A stretch of 64,000 nucleotides of DNA from Hyphomonadaceae bacterium (GCA_024743315.1 JANSWU010000001.1:496001-560000); one strand, 5' to 3'. Shown: positions 16,942 through 28,756, counted from the stretch's first letter. A program made the numbers and translations. Notes: generated from the letters alone by a model not told the origin.

Positions 16942-18246
16942 TTACTTGCGCCAGACCGCAGCCATGGCCGGATCTTCTTCTTCGCCGGTATATTTGCGGG
17001 TCTCGGCGCGGCCAACCACCATATGGTGGACCTCATCCGGACCATCGGCGAGCCGCAGGGTGCGCTGATTGGCATAGAGACGAGCCAGCGGCGTCCATTG
17101 CGAGACGCCAGCCGCGCCATGCATCTGGATCGCTTCATCAATGATGCGGCAGACTTTTTCCGGCACCATCGCCTTGACCATGGAGATCCACACCCGAGCT
17201 TCTTTGTTGCCGAGCACATCCATCGCCTTGGCCGCTTTGAGGACCATCATACGCATTGACTCGATGTCGATCCGGGCGCGTGAGACTTTTTCGATATTGC
17301 CGCCGAGCTTGATCAGGTCGCGGCCAAAGGCCTGGCGGGTCATACCGCGCACGACCATCATGTCGAGCGCCCGTTCAGCGGCCCCAATCGAGCGCATGCA
17401 ATGGTGGATACGGCCTGGACCCAAGCGGAGCTGAGAAATCTCAAAGCCGCGGCCTTCGCCGAGCAGCATATTCTCTTTCGGCACGCGGACATTGTCGAAC
17501 ACGATGTGCATGTGGCCGTGCGGCGCGTCATAATCGCCGAACACTTGCATACCATCGAGGATTTTCACGCCGGGCGTGTCGGTTGGTACGAGGATTTGCG
17601 ATTGTTGCTTGTGCGGCTCGGCGTCCGGGTTGGTTTTGACCATGGTGATCATGATCTTGCAGCGTGGATCGCCAGCACCTGAAATGTAGAATTTCTCGCC
17701 ATTGATCACCCACTCATCGCCTTCGAGGACGGCGCGGGTTGAGATGTTCTTGGCGTCCGAGGAGGGCAAAGCCGGCTCGGTCATCGCAAAGGCCGAGCGA
17801 ATCTTGCCTTCCAGCAGAGGCTTCAGCCATTGCTCTTTCTGCTCTGGTGTGCCGACGCGCTCCAGCACTTCCATATTGCCGGTATCTGGCGCCGAGCAAT
17901 TCATCGTCTCTGACGCGAGTGAGTTCTTGCCGAGCTCCGCCGCAATATAAGCATAATCGAGATTCTTGAGGCCTTCGCCGGTTTCGGCATCCGGCAGGAA
18001 AAAGTTCCAAAGCCCTTGTTTCTTGGCTTCGTCCTTGGCTTCTTCGAGCGCTTCAAGCTGACCCGGCGCATAGGACCAGATGTCTTTCTTATCCTTGCCA
18101 AGCTCGTGGAATTTGACCGACATCGGATCGACCACGTCGGCGATGAACTTCTTCACATGATCATAAAGCGGGCGCGCTTCGTCTGACATGCGCAAGTCAA
18201 ACAGGTCATCATTCAGCTCACCAGCACCGGTATCGGTATAGGGCAT
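16942..18246 (-). CDS. Acyl-CoA dehydrogenase family protein (ACAD10/11-like)
   Basis: A 434-residue flavoprotein of the acyl-CoA dehydrogenase family. It has the N-terminal helical domain, FAMTEPALPSSDAKNI (FAD-binding block with TEP), FDNVRVPKENMLLGEGRGF, GPGRIHHCMRSIGAAERAL, and the C-terminal RIIDEAIQMHGAAGVSQWTP and RLADGPDEVHH blocks. It would introduce a 2,3 double bond into an acyl-CoA and pass electrons to ETF. The C-terminal blocks are most like the ACAD10/11 subgroup, whose chain-length range varies. The start ATG 18246 has GAGGAAAAG upstream; a GTG at 18267 is less likely. A terminator follows the gene. Confidence 0.92.
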   Translation of the reverse strand: MPYTDTGAGELNDDLFDLRMSDEARPLYDHVKKFIADVVDPMSVKFHELGKDKKDIWSYAPGQLEALEEAKDEAKKQGLWNFFLPDAETGEGLKNLDYAYIAAELGKNSLASETMNCSAPDTGNMEVLERVGTPEQKEQWLKPLLEGKIRSAFAMTEPALPSSDAKNISTRAVLEGDEWVINGEKFYISGAGDPRCKIMITMVKTNPDAEPHKQQSQILVPTDTPGVKILDGMQVFGDYDAPHGHMHIVFDNVRVPKENMLLGEGRGFEISQLRLGPGRIHHCMRSIGAAERALDMMVVRGMTRQAFGRDLIKLGGNIEKVSRARIDIESMRMMVLKAAKAMDVLGNKEARVWISMVKAMVPEKVCRIIDEAIQMHGAAGVSQWTPLARLYANQRTLRLADGPDEVHHMVVGRAETRKYTGEEEDPAMAAVWRK

Positions 18247-18414
18247 TTCTCTTTTCCTCATTTCCACATCTTATCTGACCACACGGTATGACGCGCGCCT
18301 AAACTTGTAAAATGGTATCGCGGGGTAAGGTGGGGCGATCTGAGACGAAGCGTCACTCCGGAAACATCCTAGGGTGGTTTGCCCTCACCGGGGACTCAGC
18401 TCACGAGAGCGCGG

Positions 18415-19161
18415 ATGAGTGTATTCGCGGCCCTGATCATCCTCGCGACCACTTTGGTGACGTCGTTTATTTCCGGCATTTTTGGCATGGCGGGCGGTAT
18501 CATCTTGATGGCCGTCCTGGTTGCCCTGGTCAGCGTCGCCACGGCCATGGTGATCCATGGCGGGATCCAGATGTTCGCGAATGGCTATCGCGCCTTCCTG
18601 TTACGCGACCATATCGATTGGCGCGTCTTCGGCTATTATTGCATTGGCGCGCTTGCCGGGATTGTCGCGCTGTTTTTTGTTAGTTGGACCCCCGACAAAC
18701 GCGCACTCTATTTCCTGCTCGGCCTGACCCCGATGCTGGTCTGGCTACCGAAAGACCGACTGCATCTCGATATCAAGCGTGTTGATCATTCGATCTTTGC
18801 CGGTTTTGTGGTGCAGGGACTGAACACGCTAGCCGGCGTCGCCGGGCCCTTGCTCGATCTGTTCTTTGTCCGCGCCGAGATGACACGCCAGGAAATCGTC
18901 GCGACCAAATCGGTCACTCAGGCGCTCAGCCATCTCATCAAGATCGGCTTCTGGAGCGTGCCGATTGTCACCGCTGCGGGCTGGGTCGCTTTGCCGCCCT
19001 GGTGGCTGTTTGCGCTTGCCATTCCGCTCTCCATGCTCGGCACGACGCTCGGTAAGCAGATCCTCGAGCGAATGACGGACGTGAATTTCCGCAAATGGAT
19101 GAAAGGCCTGGTCACCGCCATCGGCGCTGTGCTGCTGTTAAGGGCAGCGGGGCTTTATTAG
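18415..19161 (+). CDS. TauE/SafE-family anion exporter
   Basis: A 248-residue membrane protein with about eight hydrophobic segments and the TauE/SafE repeat hallmarks: SGIFGMAGGIILMAVLV near the N-terminus and VVQGLNTLAGVAGPLLDLFF in the second half. The family moves sulfite, sulfoacetate or other small organic anions across the inner membrane. The start ATG 18415 follows GAGAG; the frame opens earlier at 18379 without a ribosome binding site. The 3' end overlaps the convergent crotonase gene by four bases. No sulfur gene is adjacent, so the substrate is open. Confidence 0.85.
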   Translation: MSVFAALIILATTLVTSFISGIFGMAGGIILMAVLVALVSVATAMVIHGGIQMFANGYRAFLLRDHIDWRVFGYYCIGALAGIVALFFVSWTPDKRALYFLLGLTPMLVWLPKDRLHLDIKRVDHSIFAGFVVQGLNTLAGVAGPLLDLFFVRAEMTRQEIVATKSVTQALSHLIKIGFWSVPIVTAAGWVALPPWWLFALAIPLSMLGTTLGKQILERMTDVNFRKWMKGLVTAIGAVLLLRAAGLY

Positions 19162-19832
19162 TCCGGCAAGGAGGCTGCAATCGTGGCCAGGGTTTCTTCG
19201 CGCAGCAGGCGCTTATTCCCGGTCAGCGAGGACCCGCTGAGCGGTTTCAAACCCTCCGCATAGCCCTGCGCCGTCGCCATTAGGGCGCTGGCATCAACGA
19301 CTTGATCGAGATAACCGGCTTTGACCGCTGTGTCCGGATCGAAGAGTTCTCCAAACACCATGGAGCGGGTTAGGTAGTCTTTCGACACACGGGCTTTGAC
19401 GAGCTCAGACGCAAAGATCGGCAGGACCATATTGATCTGGGTCTCATTGGCGCCGATCTTGAACGCGCCTGCGGTGCCGATCCGGACATCACACGACAGC
19501 AGGATGAAGCAACCCATGGCAACGCCATGGCCATTACAGGCGGCGATGACCGGCATCGGAAAGCTGAACAAGCGATGTGCCAGCTTGCCGCCCCCATCGA
19601 CCAGGGCTTTGACCTCAGGACCTGGCAGGCTCATCATCAGCTTCAGATCAAAGCCGCCAGAGAAGCGTCCTTCGCGGCCGGTAATAATGAGCACTTTGGC
19701 TTCTTTCTCGGCCTGATCGAGACAGGCATTCAAAGCCTCTAGCATGGGCGGGTTGATGGCATTGGCCTTGCCATCATCCATGGTAATGACGGCGATCTCG
19801 TCTCTAATCTCTATCGTCGCTGGCGCGCTCAT
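19158..19832 (-). CDS. Crotonase (enoyl-CoA hydratase/isomerase) family protein
   Basis: A 224-residue crotonase-fold protein, shorter than typical 260-residue hydratases. It has ITMDDGKANAINPPML, the oxyanion block GREGRFSGGFDLKLM, and ACNGHGVAMGCFILLSCD. At the place where hydratases carry the first catalytic glutamate (usually GGGxEL) this protein reads GCFILL; the second acidic position, in GANETQINM, is kept. Loss of one glutamate suggests an isomerase-like or other crotonase reaction rather than a standard hydratase. The frame is complete, so it is not an obvious pseudogene. Confidence 0.85.
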   Translation of the reverse strand: MSAPATIEIRDEIAVITMDDGKANAINPPMLEALNACLDQAEKEAKVLIITGREGRFSGGFDLKLMMSLPGPEVKALVDGGGKLAHRLFSFPMPVIAACNGHGVAMGCFILLSCDVRIGTAGAFKIGANETQINMVLPIFASELVKARVSKDYLTRSMVFGELFDPDTAVKAGYLDQVVDASALMATAQGYAEGLKPLSGSSLTGNKRLLREETLATIAASLPD

Positions 19833-19853
19833 ACTGGTCCTCCCGAATTGGAT

Positions 19854-20117
19854 CTAGGCGCGCTTTACGGCCCGTCCCGCAACGGGAGGCAAGCCTGTCT
19901 CCACGTCAGTCACTGCAACTTCCAGCAAATCTCCAGGCGTACAGTCGAGCGCCTCACACAGTTTGGCCAATGTATCGAAGCGCACGCCTTTGACCTTGCC
20001 CGATTTCAACAGGGATAGATTGGCCTCGGTCATGCCAATCTCGGCGGCGAGGTCCTTGGCGCGGCGTTTGCGGCGCGCCAGCATAACATCAAGGGTCACA
20101 ATAATTTCCGCCGCCAT
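19854..20117 (-). CDS. XRE-family HTH regulator (paired with DUF2975)
   Basis: An 87-residue protein with a Cro/C1-type helix-turn-helix (about residues 15-65): RRKRRAKDLAAEIGMTEANL, LSLLKSGKVKGVRFDTLAKL, CEALDCTPGDLLE. This matches the short YozG-like regulators that are encoded next to DUF2975 membrane proteins. Its ATG overlaps the TGA of the DUF2975 gene by one base (TGATG), so translation is coupled. It probably represses its own operon through the palindrome at 20664-20680; that is inference from position. Confidence 0.88.
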   Translation of the reverse strand: MAAEIIVTLDVMLARRKRRAKDLAAEIGMTEANLSLLKSGKVKGVRFDTLAKLCEALDCTPGDLLEVAVTDVETGLPPVAGRAVKRA

Positions 20118-20626
20118 CAGATGAACCCGTCATTCTCGGCCTTGATCGCCACGGCGTCTTTAAAGACCAGCGAGAGGCCGTAGAGCATGATGCCCATCAT
20201 CGTCACGGCGAGGGCCAGATCGCCGAGATCAAACGAGATGCCGCGAAACTCAAGCGCGATCCATTCTAGCAAAGTCGGTGAAATAATCCCGGCCCAGACA
20301 CCGGCCCCGATCAGGCTGGACGCGGCTTTATTGAGCGTTTTGACATTCTGTTCAGTGAAAACCTCGCCTTCGGAGCAGCGCTGGAACAGGAAGGCAAAAT
20401 CGCCAATCGCAAACGCGATCAAGATCGTCGGCATAGCTTTGATGATGCCGACCCACCAGGCATTGAAAATGGCCAGCCAGTCACCTGAACTCGTATACCA
20501 GATACCGCCGACTTCCTCGCCAACGAAATAGGCGACGTTCAAGCTCAAAATGGCAATCACAACCCAGGCCAGAATGGTCAGGTCACGATGGGTGTCGCGG
20601 GTTTTTTGAACCTCGTCTTGCGTCAT
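20117..20626 (-). CDS. DUF2975 four-helix membrane protein
   Basis: A 169-residue protein with four hydrophobic segments (about residues 18-38, 65-85, 108-128 and 135-158) and the motif FQRCSEGEVFTEQNVKTLN between the second and third, typical of DUF2975. The frame extends to ATG 20647, but AAGGAG lies six bases before ATG 20626, which decides the start at MTQDEVQK. It is paired with a small XRE regulator through a one-base overlap; such pairs are common in bacteria, but their function is not known to me. Confidence 0.85.
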   Translation of the reverse strand: MTQDEVQKTRDTHRDLTILAWVVIAILSLNVAYFVGEEVGGIWYTSSGDWLAIFNAWWVGIIKAMPTILIAFAIGDFAFLFQRCSEGEVFTEQNVKTLNKAASSLIGAGVWAGIISPTLLEWIALEFRGISFDLGDLALAVTMMGIMLYGLSLVFKDAVAIKAENDGFI

Positions 20627-20663
20627 ATCGAACTCCTTGATTGACATTCAAATACTCAATTTA

Positions 20664-20680
20664 TTATTGCCCTGCAATAA
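20664..20680. promoter_or_regulatory. Palindromic operator upstream of DUF2975/HTH operon
   Basis: TTATTGC-CCT-GCAATAA is a perfect 7-bp inverted repeat with a three-base centre, 38 bases upstream of the DUF2975 start. The size and symmetry suit an HTH dimer, so autoregulation by the XRE protein of the operon is the simplest reading. It is followed by a T-run on the plus strand, but no plus-strand gene ends here, so a terminator is unlikely. Confidence 0.5.
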
Positions 20681-20798
20681 TTTTTTTCTGTTTTAGAATT
20701 TTTTATAATCTCAAAGCAATATCCCCTGACTTCTGGACGTTAAGGGATTGCCTGTTTTCGTGTCTGCGCAGATAGTTCGACGCCGGGAGGCCAAAAAA

Positions 20799-22412
20799 AT
20801 GTACAAAGTCGAACTCACAGAATCTTATTTTCCAGCTCAGGGCGGCGATGAGCCCGCACCAATGACGATTGGCGAGATGCTACGCCAATCGACAGCAGCG
20901 TCGCCGGACGCGATGGCGCTGAAAGAGCTGGGTTATGATGGTGAGATCGGTCGCACCTGGACCTATGCAGAGCTGCTCGCCGACGCCGAACGCCTCGCCC
21001 GCGCTTTGGCCAGCCGGCATGCGGAAGGGTCACGCATCGCGGTCTATGCGAATAATGTGCCCGAATGGGTCCTGCTCGAGCTCGCTTGCGGACTTGCGGG
21101 CGTGATCCTGGTCACCGTGAACCCAGCCTATCAGAAGCGTGAGCTTAAATATGTACTGGAACAGTCGCGGTCCGAGGCGATTTATTATGTCGCTGATTTT
21201 CGCGGCAACCCGATGCAGGAGATCGCTGACTCGGTTTGCGACGAGGTCCCGGCGATCAAGCACCGCATCCTGCTGACCGATCATGACGCGCTCTATGCCG
21301 GGACTGAACAGGGCGCGCTGCGCGATCCGAAACCGAGCGATCCGGTGCAGATCCAATATACGTCCGGCACAACCGGCTTCCCGAAAGGCGCCTTGCTGCA
21401 TCATCATGGCCTGGTCCGCAACGGCATTGACGCGATGCGCCGATGTGGCGTCCAGCCGGGCGACGTGTTCGTCCACAATATGCCGCTCTTTCACACAACC
21501 GGTTGCGCAATTCTCGTACTCGGAGGCTTCGGCACCGGCTCGACTATGTTGCTCGCCCCCATGTTCGATCCAGAAATGATTGTCCGGGTGATCGAGCGCG
21601 AAAAAACCAGTTTCATACTTGGCGTTCCAACCATGTTGGTGGCGCTGATCCAGGAGGTGCGTAAATCGGGTCGCGATGTGTCATCAGTCAAGTGCATCAT
21701 GTCGGGCGGTTCCATGGTGCCGCCGCAACTCTGCCGCGACGCGCTAGAGGTGCTCGGTGCGCCGATCCAGATCGTTTATGGTCAGACCGAAACTTCGCCG
21801 GTGCTGACTCAGGCCTGGCATTCCGACACTGAAGAAGACCTGACTCAGACAATCGGCCAGCCGGTCGCCTATACCGAGCTGTCCATCCGCGATCCGCAAA
21901 CCAATGCCGTCCTGCCGGTCGGCGAGCAAGGCGAGATTTGTGCGCGCGCCTACAGCGTTATGCTGGGCTATAATGACAATCCCGAAGCTACCGCCGCGAC
22001 GATTGATACAGAAGGTTGGCTGCATACTGGTGATCTCGGGCGCATGGATGCGCGTGGCTATGTCAAGATTACTGGCCGCGTCAAAGAGATGATCATTCGG
22101 GGCGGCGAGAATCTGTTTCCGGCCGAGATCGAAAATGCCATGCTTGAACATGCCGCGATTGATGAAGTCGCCGTGGTTGGCGTGCCGGATGAGAAATGGG
22201 GCGAGCAAGTTGCCTGTTTCATTCGCTCAGATTCCGATCATGCGTTCAGCCCGGATGAACTCAAGGCCTTTGTGCGTGAGCGCCTCTCCCCGCAAAAAAC
22301 TCCGGCCTATTGGATCCAGGTTTCAGACTGGCCCCTGACCGGCTCGGGCAAGATCCGAAAATTCAAACTGGCGGAAGAGTTTGAAGCGGGCGAGCACACG
22401 CCGCTCGGGTGA
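20799..22412 (+). CDS. AMP-binding acyl-CoA synthetase
   Basis: A 537-residue member of the ANL adenylate-forming family. Motifs include the P-loop IQYTSGTTGFPKGALL, GQTETSPVLT, GWLHTGDLGRMD and the C-terminal GRVKEMIIRGGENLFP and LTGSGKIRKFKL, which carries the catalytic lysine. It activates a carboxylic acid with ATP and joins it to CoA. The pattern is that of fatty-acyl-CoA synthases active on medium-chain or branched acids. The start ATG 20799 has GGGAGG eight bases upstream. Nearby acyl-CoA dehydrogenase and crotonase genes fit an acyl-CoA degradation theme, though they are in separate transcription units. Confidence 0.92.
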   Translation: MYKVELTESYFPAQGGDEPAPMTIGEMLRQSTAASPDAMALKELGYDGEIGRTWTYAELLADAERLARALASRHAEGSRIAVYANNVPEWVLLELACGLAGVILVTVNPAYQKRELKYVLEQSRSEAIYYVADFRGNPMQEIADSVCDEVPAIKHRILLTDHDALYAGTEQGALRDPKPSDPVQIQYTSGTTGFPKGALLHHHGLVRNGIDAMRRCGVQPGDVFVHNMPLFHTTGCAILVLGGFGTGSTMLLAPMFDPEMIVRVIEREKTSFILGVPTMLVALIQEVRKSGRDVSSVKCIMSGGSMVPPQLCRDALEVLGAPIQIVYGQTETSPVLTQAWHSDTEEDLTQTIGQPVAYTELSIRDPQTNAVLPVGEQGEICARAYSVMLGYNDNPEATAATIDTEGWLHTGDLGRMDARGYVKITGRVKEMIIRGGENLFPAEIENAMLEHAAIDEVAVVGVPDEKWGEQVACFIRSDSDHAFSPDELKAFVRERLSPQKTPAYWIQVSDWPLTGSGKIRKFKLAEEFEAGEHTPLG

Positions 22413-22414
22413 CC

Positions 22415-23245
22415 CTATGCTGCGTAGGTCATGATGATACTGGTGCAGTCGCGGTCGACTTGGCGGACGAGCAACTCGAAACAAAAGGCTGCCTCATCAT
22501 GGCTCACGAGGTCGACGCGAAAAGGACGACCGAGCTCGACATAATGCATGAAAACCATTTCGCCCTCAGTGTTCCGCACTGGCCGTCCGAGCAGTAGCGC
22601 CCCAAATTGGCGGCCGATCTCGCCCATATGCGTGGAGTTCACATGGTCGCCAGAGCCGCCAATATAAGGATGACCAGGGAGTAATCCGGTCTCTTTGGTC
22701 ACCAGTCCTTCAGCAAAAACCTGACCCTCGTCGCGCAGAGGCGACAAAAACACCTCGGCGGGCGTTTCGACGTCCACCGCTTCGGACGCGGCGTATTCAA
22801 ACCCGTGCGCCAGTTCGGGCTTAACGATTTTTTCTTTTGTCTCGCCGCGCCAGCCCTCGAAGTTTCGGGTTCGGAAGATCACGCCCTGTCCGGTCATCTT
22901 CGAGACGAGTCGATCCTCGGCGTCATAAAAGTGCAGGCCGTAGCGTTGGCGCTCGCCTGACTCGATCGTGGCATAGTCACCCCGCACCGCATGCCCAACC
23001 TGAGCTAGGCCACAGGTCCATTCGGTCTGGACCAAGGCGCTCCATTTGTTTGGATCGAACGTGCCGAGCGTCATCCCTGATTCGACGGACGCCCAGAAAT
23101 TTGCGGTTTGGACCACAATTGGATGCGTAGCTGGTAATTTCAGCCACGGCCAGATCTCTACATCGAGCGAGCAATCAAAGCTCACCGCACCGTCGCCGGT
23201 CACCCTGTGATTACGGGTATATGCGTTTGGGTAAGGGCTTGGCAT
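22415..23245 (-). CDS. Hypothetical protein, possible double hotdog fold
   Basis: A 276-residue soluble protein without signal peptide or membrane segment. I do not recognise it with certainty. Two halves with alternating beta and helical sequence, and the segment DHVNSTHMGEIGRQFGALLL followed by a beta-rich stretch, look like a hotdog-fold thioesterase or dehydratase domain (compare DHxNH-type motifs). It is convergent with the acyl-CoA synthetase, two bases apart, and divergent from the atp operon. An acyl-CoA related role would fit the surroundings, but this is speculation. Confidence 0.6.
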   Translation of the reverse strand: MPSPYPNAYTRNHRVTGDGAVSFDCSLDVEIWPWLKLPATHPIVVQTANFWASVESGMTLGTFDPNKWSALVQTEWTCGLAQVGHAVRGDYATIESGERQRYGLHFYDAEDRLVSKMTGQGVIFRTRNFEGWRGETKEKIVKPELAHGFEYAASEAVDVETPAEVFLSPLRDEGQVFAEGLVTKETGLLPGHPYIGGSGDHVNSTHMGEIGRQFGALLLGRPVRNTEGEMVFMHYVELGRPFRVDLVSHDEAAFCFELLVRQVDRDCTSIIMTYAA

Positions 23246-23470
23246 GGGGACAAATTTGCAAAATGAGATCGCCCTCGCAAGCGCCGGATTTTCAAGCTGA
23301 CGCGGCGACCGCGCGATTCGGTCGCACTCTGGGCTGATCCGACGTGTTGTCAGCCTACAAACAAGGTGCTAGGTGCCCGCACAAGTTTCAGGACTAGGGT
23401 GTCGCCACACCCGATTTCCTATTGGTTCAGCCCCAGGGCGTTTCTTGCCCTACAGCTTACGGACGACACC

Positions 23471-24031
23471 TTGGCCGCAGCATCTGCTACCTCAGCCAGT
23501 GAAGCCGCCCGCCGCTATGCCGGTGCGCTGTTTGATCTTGCCAAAGAAAAGGGCGAACTCGCCGTCATTGCGGGGGATCTGAAGACGATGGAAGCCTTCG
23601 CGGCCGACAGCGAGGACCTGACCCGTTTGCTCGAAAGCCCCGCCTTTGCGCGTGAGGACAAGGTTAAAGCCCTCGTCGCCATCGCTGCCCAGGCCGGTCT
23701 GTCCAAGACCGCGACAGGCTTTATTGGCACAATGGCGCAGAACGGCCGCGCCGGAGATCTGGTCGGTGCTGCCAAGCATTTTGATGAGCTTTATGCCAAA
23801 GAGCGCGGCGTTAAACGCGCTGTGGCACGGACCGCAACAGATATGAGCGCTGATCAGCGTGCCCGGCTTGAGCAAGTGCTCGCCAAGGCCGTTGGCAGCG
23901 ACGTGGAATTAGAGACGGAGGTCGATCCGGCCCTCGTCGGGGGCATTCAATTGCGGATCGGGTCGACCCTGATCGATGCAAGCGTGGCCGCCAAACTAGA
24001 TCGTATGAACACCGCCATGAAGGGAGCGTAA
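23471..24031 (+). CDS. atpH: F1 ATP synthase subunit delta
   Basis: A 186-residue OSCP/delta subunit: [19 protein letters not shown] at the N-terminus and the C-terminal [21 protein letters not shown] signature. It links the F1 head to the peripheral stalk. The frame is open back to 23366 but starts best at TTG 23471, which gives the usual family length and has a GGA about eight bases upstream. It is the first gene of atpHAGDC; the F0 genes are not in this window, which is normal for alphaproteobacteria, where F1 and F0 operons are separate. Confidence 0.9.
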   Translation: MAAASATSASEAARRYAGALFDLAKEKGELAVIAGDLKTMEAFAADSEDLTRLLESPAFAREDKVKALVAIAAQAGLSKTATGFIGTMAQNGRAGDLVGAAKHFDELYAKERGVKRAVARTATDMSADQRARLEQVLAKAVGSDVELETEVDPALVGGIQLRIGSTLIDASVAAKLDRMNTAMKGA

Positions 24032-24038
24032 GACGCAC

Positions 24039-25574
24039 ATGTCTATCAGCGCAGCAGAAATCTCCGGCATTCTTAAGTCGCAGATCGAGAATTTTGGCGT
24101 CGAGGCTGAAGTCTCAGACGTTGGTCAGGTCCTCTCCGTCGGTGACGGGATTGCCCGTGTCTATGGTCTGGACAGCGTTCAGGCCGGCGAGATGGTCGAA
24201 TTTGATGGCGGCATTAAAGGCATGGCGCTGAACCTGGAAAGCGACAATGTTGGTGTCGTGATCTTCGGCGACGACCGCGGCATTAAAGAAGGCGACACGG
24301 TTAAGCGCCTCGACGAGATTGTGGCCGCCCCAGTTGGCAAAGGCCTGCTCGGCCGCGTGGTTGATCCGCTTGGCAACCCAATCGATGGCAAAGGCCCGAT
24401 TACTGATGTGGCGTCTCGGAACCGCGTTGACGTTAAGGCGCCGGGCATCATCCCGCGTAAATCTGTGCACGAGCCGATGATGACCGGCATTAAGGCGATT
24501 GACGGCATGATCCCTGTAGGTCGCGGTCAGCGCGAGCTGGTTATTGGTGACCGCCAGACCGGTAAGACCGCTGTTTGTGTCGACACCATCCTGAACCAGA
24601 AAGAAACCAACGCCGCCGCGAAGGACGATAGCGAGAAGCTGTTCTGCATCTATGTTGCGGTCGGCCAGAAGCGTTCAACTGTTGCGCAGGTTGTGAAGAC
24701 CTTGGAAGAGCGCGGCGCCCTCGATTACACCGTAATCGTTTCTGCAACGGCGTCTGAGCCAGCTCCGCTTCAGTATCTCGCGCCCTTCACCGGCTGTACG
24801 ATTGGCGAATATTTCCGCGACAATGGCATGCACGCCCTGATCATCTATGATGACTTGTCGAAGCAGGCTGTGGCTTACCGCCAGATGTCTCTGCTGCTGC
24901 GTCGTCCACCGGGCCGTGAAGCTTACCCAGGTGACGTGTTCTATCTTCACTCCCGCCTGCTTGAGCGCGCGGCGAAGATGAATGAAGATAATGGCGCTGG
25001 GTCTCTGACCGCCCTGCCGATCATTGAAACCCAGGCCAATGACGTGTCGGCCTATATTCCGACCAATGTGATTTCGATCACGGACGGACAGATCTTCCTC
25101 GAAACCGACCTGTTCTATCAGGGCATCCGCCCCGCCGTGAATGTCGGCCTGTCAGTGTCCCGCGTGGGCTCTGCGGCGCAGACCAAGGCGATGAAGAAAG
25201 TGGCTGGCTCGATGAAAGGTGAACTGGCGCAGTACCGCGAAATGGCGGCCTTTGCGAAGTTCGGCTCTGACCTGGACGCCGCGACCCAGAAGCTTCTGAA
25301 CCGCGGTGCTCGTCTGACCGAGCTGCTCAAGCAGCCTCAGTACAGCCCGCTGCTGATGGAAGAGCAGGTCTGTGTGATCTATGCCGGTACCCGTGGCTAT
25401 CTCGATGACGTCGAGACCAAGGACGTCACCCGCTATGAAAAAGAGCTGCTGTCTTTCCTTCGGAACGACAAAAAAGATCTCTTGAAGCAGATCCGCGACG
25501 AGAAAGCCCTGTCTGAAAGTGTCGAGAATGGCATCAAGGACGCGCTGGAAGCCTTCGGAAAGACCTTCGGGTAA
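24039..25574 (+). CDS. atpA: F1 ATP synthase subunit alpha
   Basis: A 511-residue alpha subunit. The Walker A is [15 protein letters not shown], the non-catalytic nucleotide site includes the conserved glutamine of GDRQTGK, and [40 protein letters not shown] and the alpha signature [17 protein letters not shown] are all present. It forms the hexameric head with beta. It starts 7 bases after atpH. No anomaly was seen. Confidence 0.98.
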   Translation: MSISAAEISGILKSQIENFGVEAEVSDVGQVLSVGDGIARVYGLDSVQAGEMVEFDGGIKGMALNLESDNVGVVIFGDDRGIKEGDTVKRLDEIVAAPVGKGLLGRVVDPLGNPIDGKGPITDVASRNRVDVKAPGIIPRKSVHEPMMTGIKAIDGMIPVGRGQRELVIGDRQTGKTAVCVDTILNQKETNAAAKDDSEKLFCIYVAVGQKRSTVAQVVKTLEERGALDYTVIVSATASEPAPLQYLAPFTGCTIGEYFRDNGMHALIIYDDLSKQAVAYRQMSLLLRRPPGREAYPGDVFYLHSRLLERAAKMNEDNGAGSLTALPIIETQANDVSAYIPTNVISITDGQIFLETDLFYQGIRPAVNVGLSVSRVGSAAQTKAMKKVAGSMKGELAQYREMAAFAKFGSDLDAATQKLLNRGARLTELLKQPQYSPLLMEEQVCVIYAGTRGYLDDVETKDVTRYEKELLSFLRNDKKDLLKQIRDEKALSESVENGIKDALEAFGKTFG

Positions 25575-25606
25575 GTTGAACCTCACGACTGGGAGCCGCT
25601 GACCCG

Positions 25607-28241
<2,635 letters not shown>

Positions 28242-28251
28242 GCAAAGTCCC

Positions 28252-28285
28252 GTCCTCGCCCTTTGACTTCGCTCAGGGTGAGGAC
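28252..28285. repeat. REP-like hairpin repeat, copy 1 (between atpD and atpC)
   Basis: GTCCTCGCCCT and AGGGTGAGGAC form an 11-bp stem with one mismatch around a TTGACTTCGCTC loop. The core TTGACTTCGCTCAGG recurs inverted in copy 2. Sequences of the CTTCGACTTCGCTCAGGATG type are familiar as dispersed repeats in alphaproteobacterial genomes. GGTTTTTGG follows on the plus strand, so it may also weaken transcription into atpC. Confidence 0.6.
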
Positions 28286-28313
28286 GGTTTTTGGATCGGG
28301 GCAAGATGGTTTG

Positions 28314-28341
28314 CCTCATCCTGAGCGAAGTCGAAGGATGA
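28314..28341. repeat. REP-like hairpin repeat, copy 2 (inverted, supplies atpC RBS)
   Basis: TCATCCT (28316-28322) and AGGATGA (28335-28341) form a 7-bp stem around GAGCGAAGTCGA. It is the reverse-complement version of copy 1. Its last bases, AAGGA at 28334-28338, lie ten bases before the atpC ATG and are the only Shine-Dalgarno candidate for that gene. Confidence 0.6.
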
Positions 28342-28348
28342 TTGCGCC

Positions 28349-28756
28349 ATGGCTGACAAATTGCACTTCTCTCTCGTCTCCCCAGCCCGGGAATTGTTCT
28401 CAGGCGAGGTTGATCACGTGATCGCACCGGGCAGCGATGGAGAGTTTGGCGTATTGGTCAATCATGCGCCGTTCATGACGACCCTGAAAAACGGTGTCGT
28501 TCGCGTCGAAGAGAATGGCGAAACCACGATGCGCCTGTTTGTGCGCGGCGGCTTTGCCGATGTGACACCAGCTGGCCTGACCATTCTCGCGGAAGAAGCC
28601 GTCAATCTCGACAGCGTCTCGGCCGAGAGCGTCCAAAAAGAATATGACGAAGCACACCGTGCGCTGCTCGCAGAGGGCAAAGATGGTCCTCAAGTTCACG
28701 CGCTTGAGGAGCAAGTGGCCTATCTTGAAAGCCTTAAGGCCGCGCTGACGAATTAA
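28349..28756 (+). CDS. atpC: F1 ATP synthase subunit epsilon
   Basis: A 135-residue epsilon subunit with the N-terminal beta-sandwich (KLHFSLVSPARELFSGEVDH, GSDGEFGVLVNHAPFMTTLK, LFVRGGFADVTPAGLTILAE) and a C-terminal helical region. It couples the rotor to F1 and usually inhibits ATP hydrolysis. It is separated from atpD by 107 bases containing two REP-like hairpins, an unusually large gap in this operon. Confidence 0.96.
   Translation: MADKLHFSLVSPARELFSGEVDHVIAPGSDGEFGVLVNHAPFMTTLKNGVVRVEENGETTMRLFVRGGFADVTPAGLTILAEEAVNLDSVSAESVQKEYDEAHRALLAEGKDGPQVHALEEQVAYLESLKAALTN

Noticed and set aside
16821-17219. N-terminal extension of the small Sel1-like gene
   Set aside because: This part lies antisense to the acyl-CoA dehydrogenase C-terminus; the signal peptide beginning at 16820 marks the true start.
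19158-19832. Crotonase gene as a truncated pseudogene
   Set aside because: It is short, but the frame is intact, the start is sensible and the C-terminal region is present. A divergent functional enzyme is more likely.
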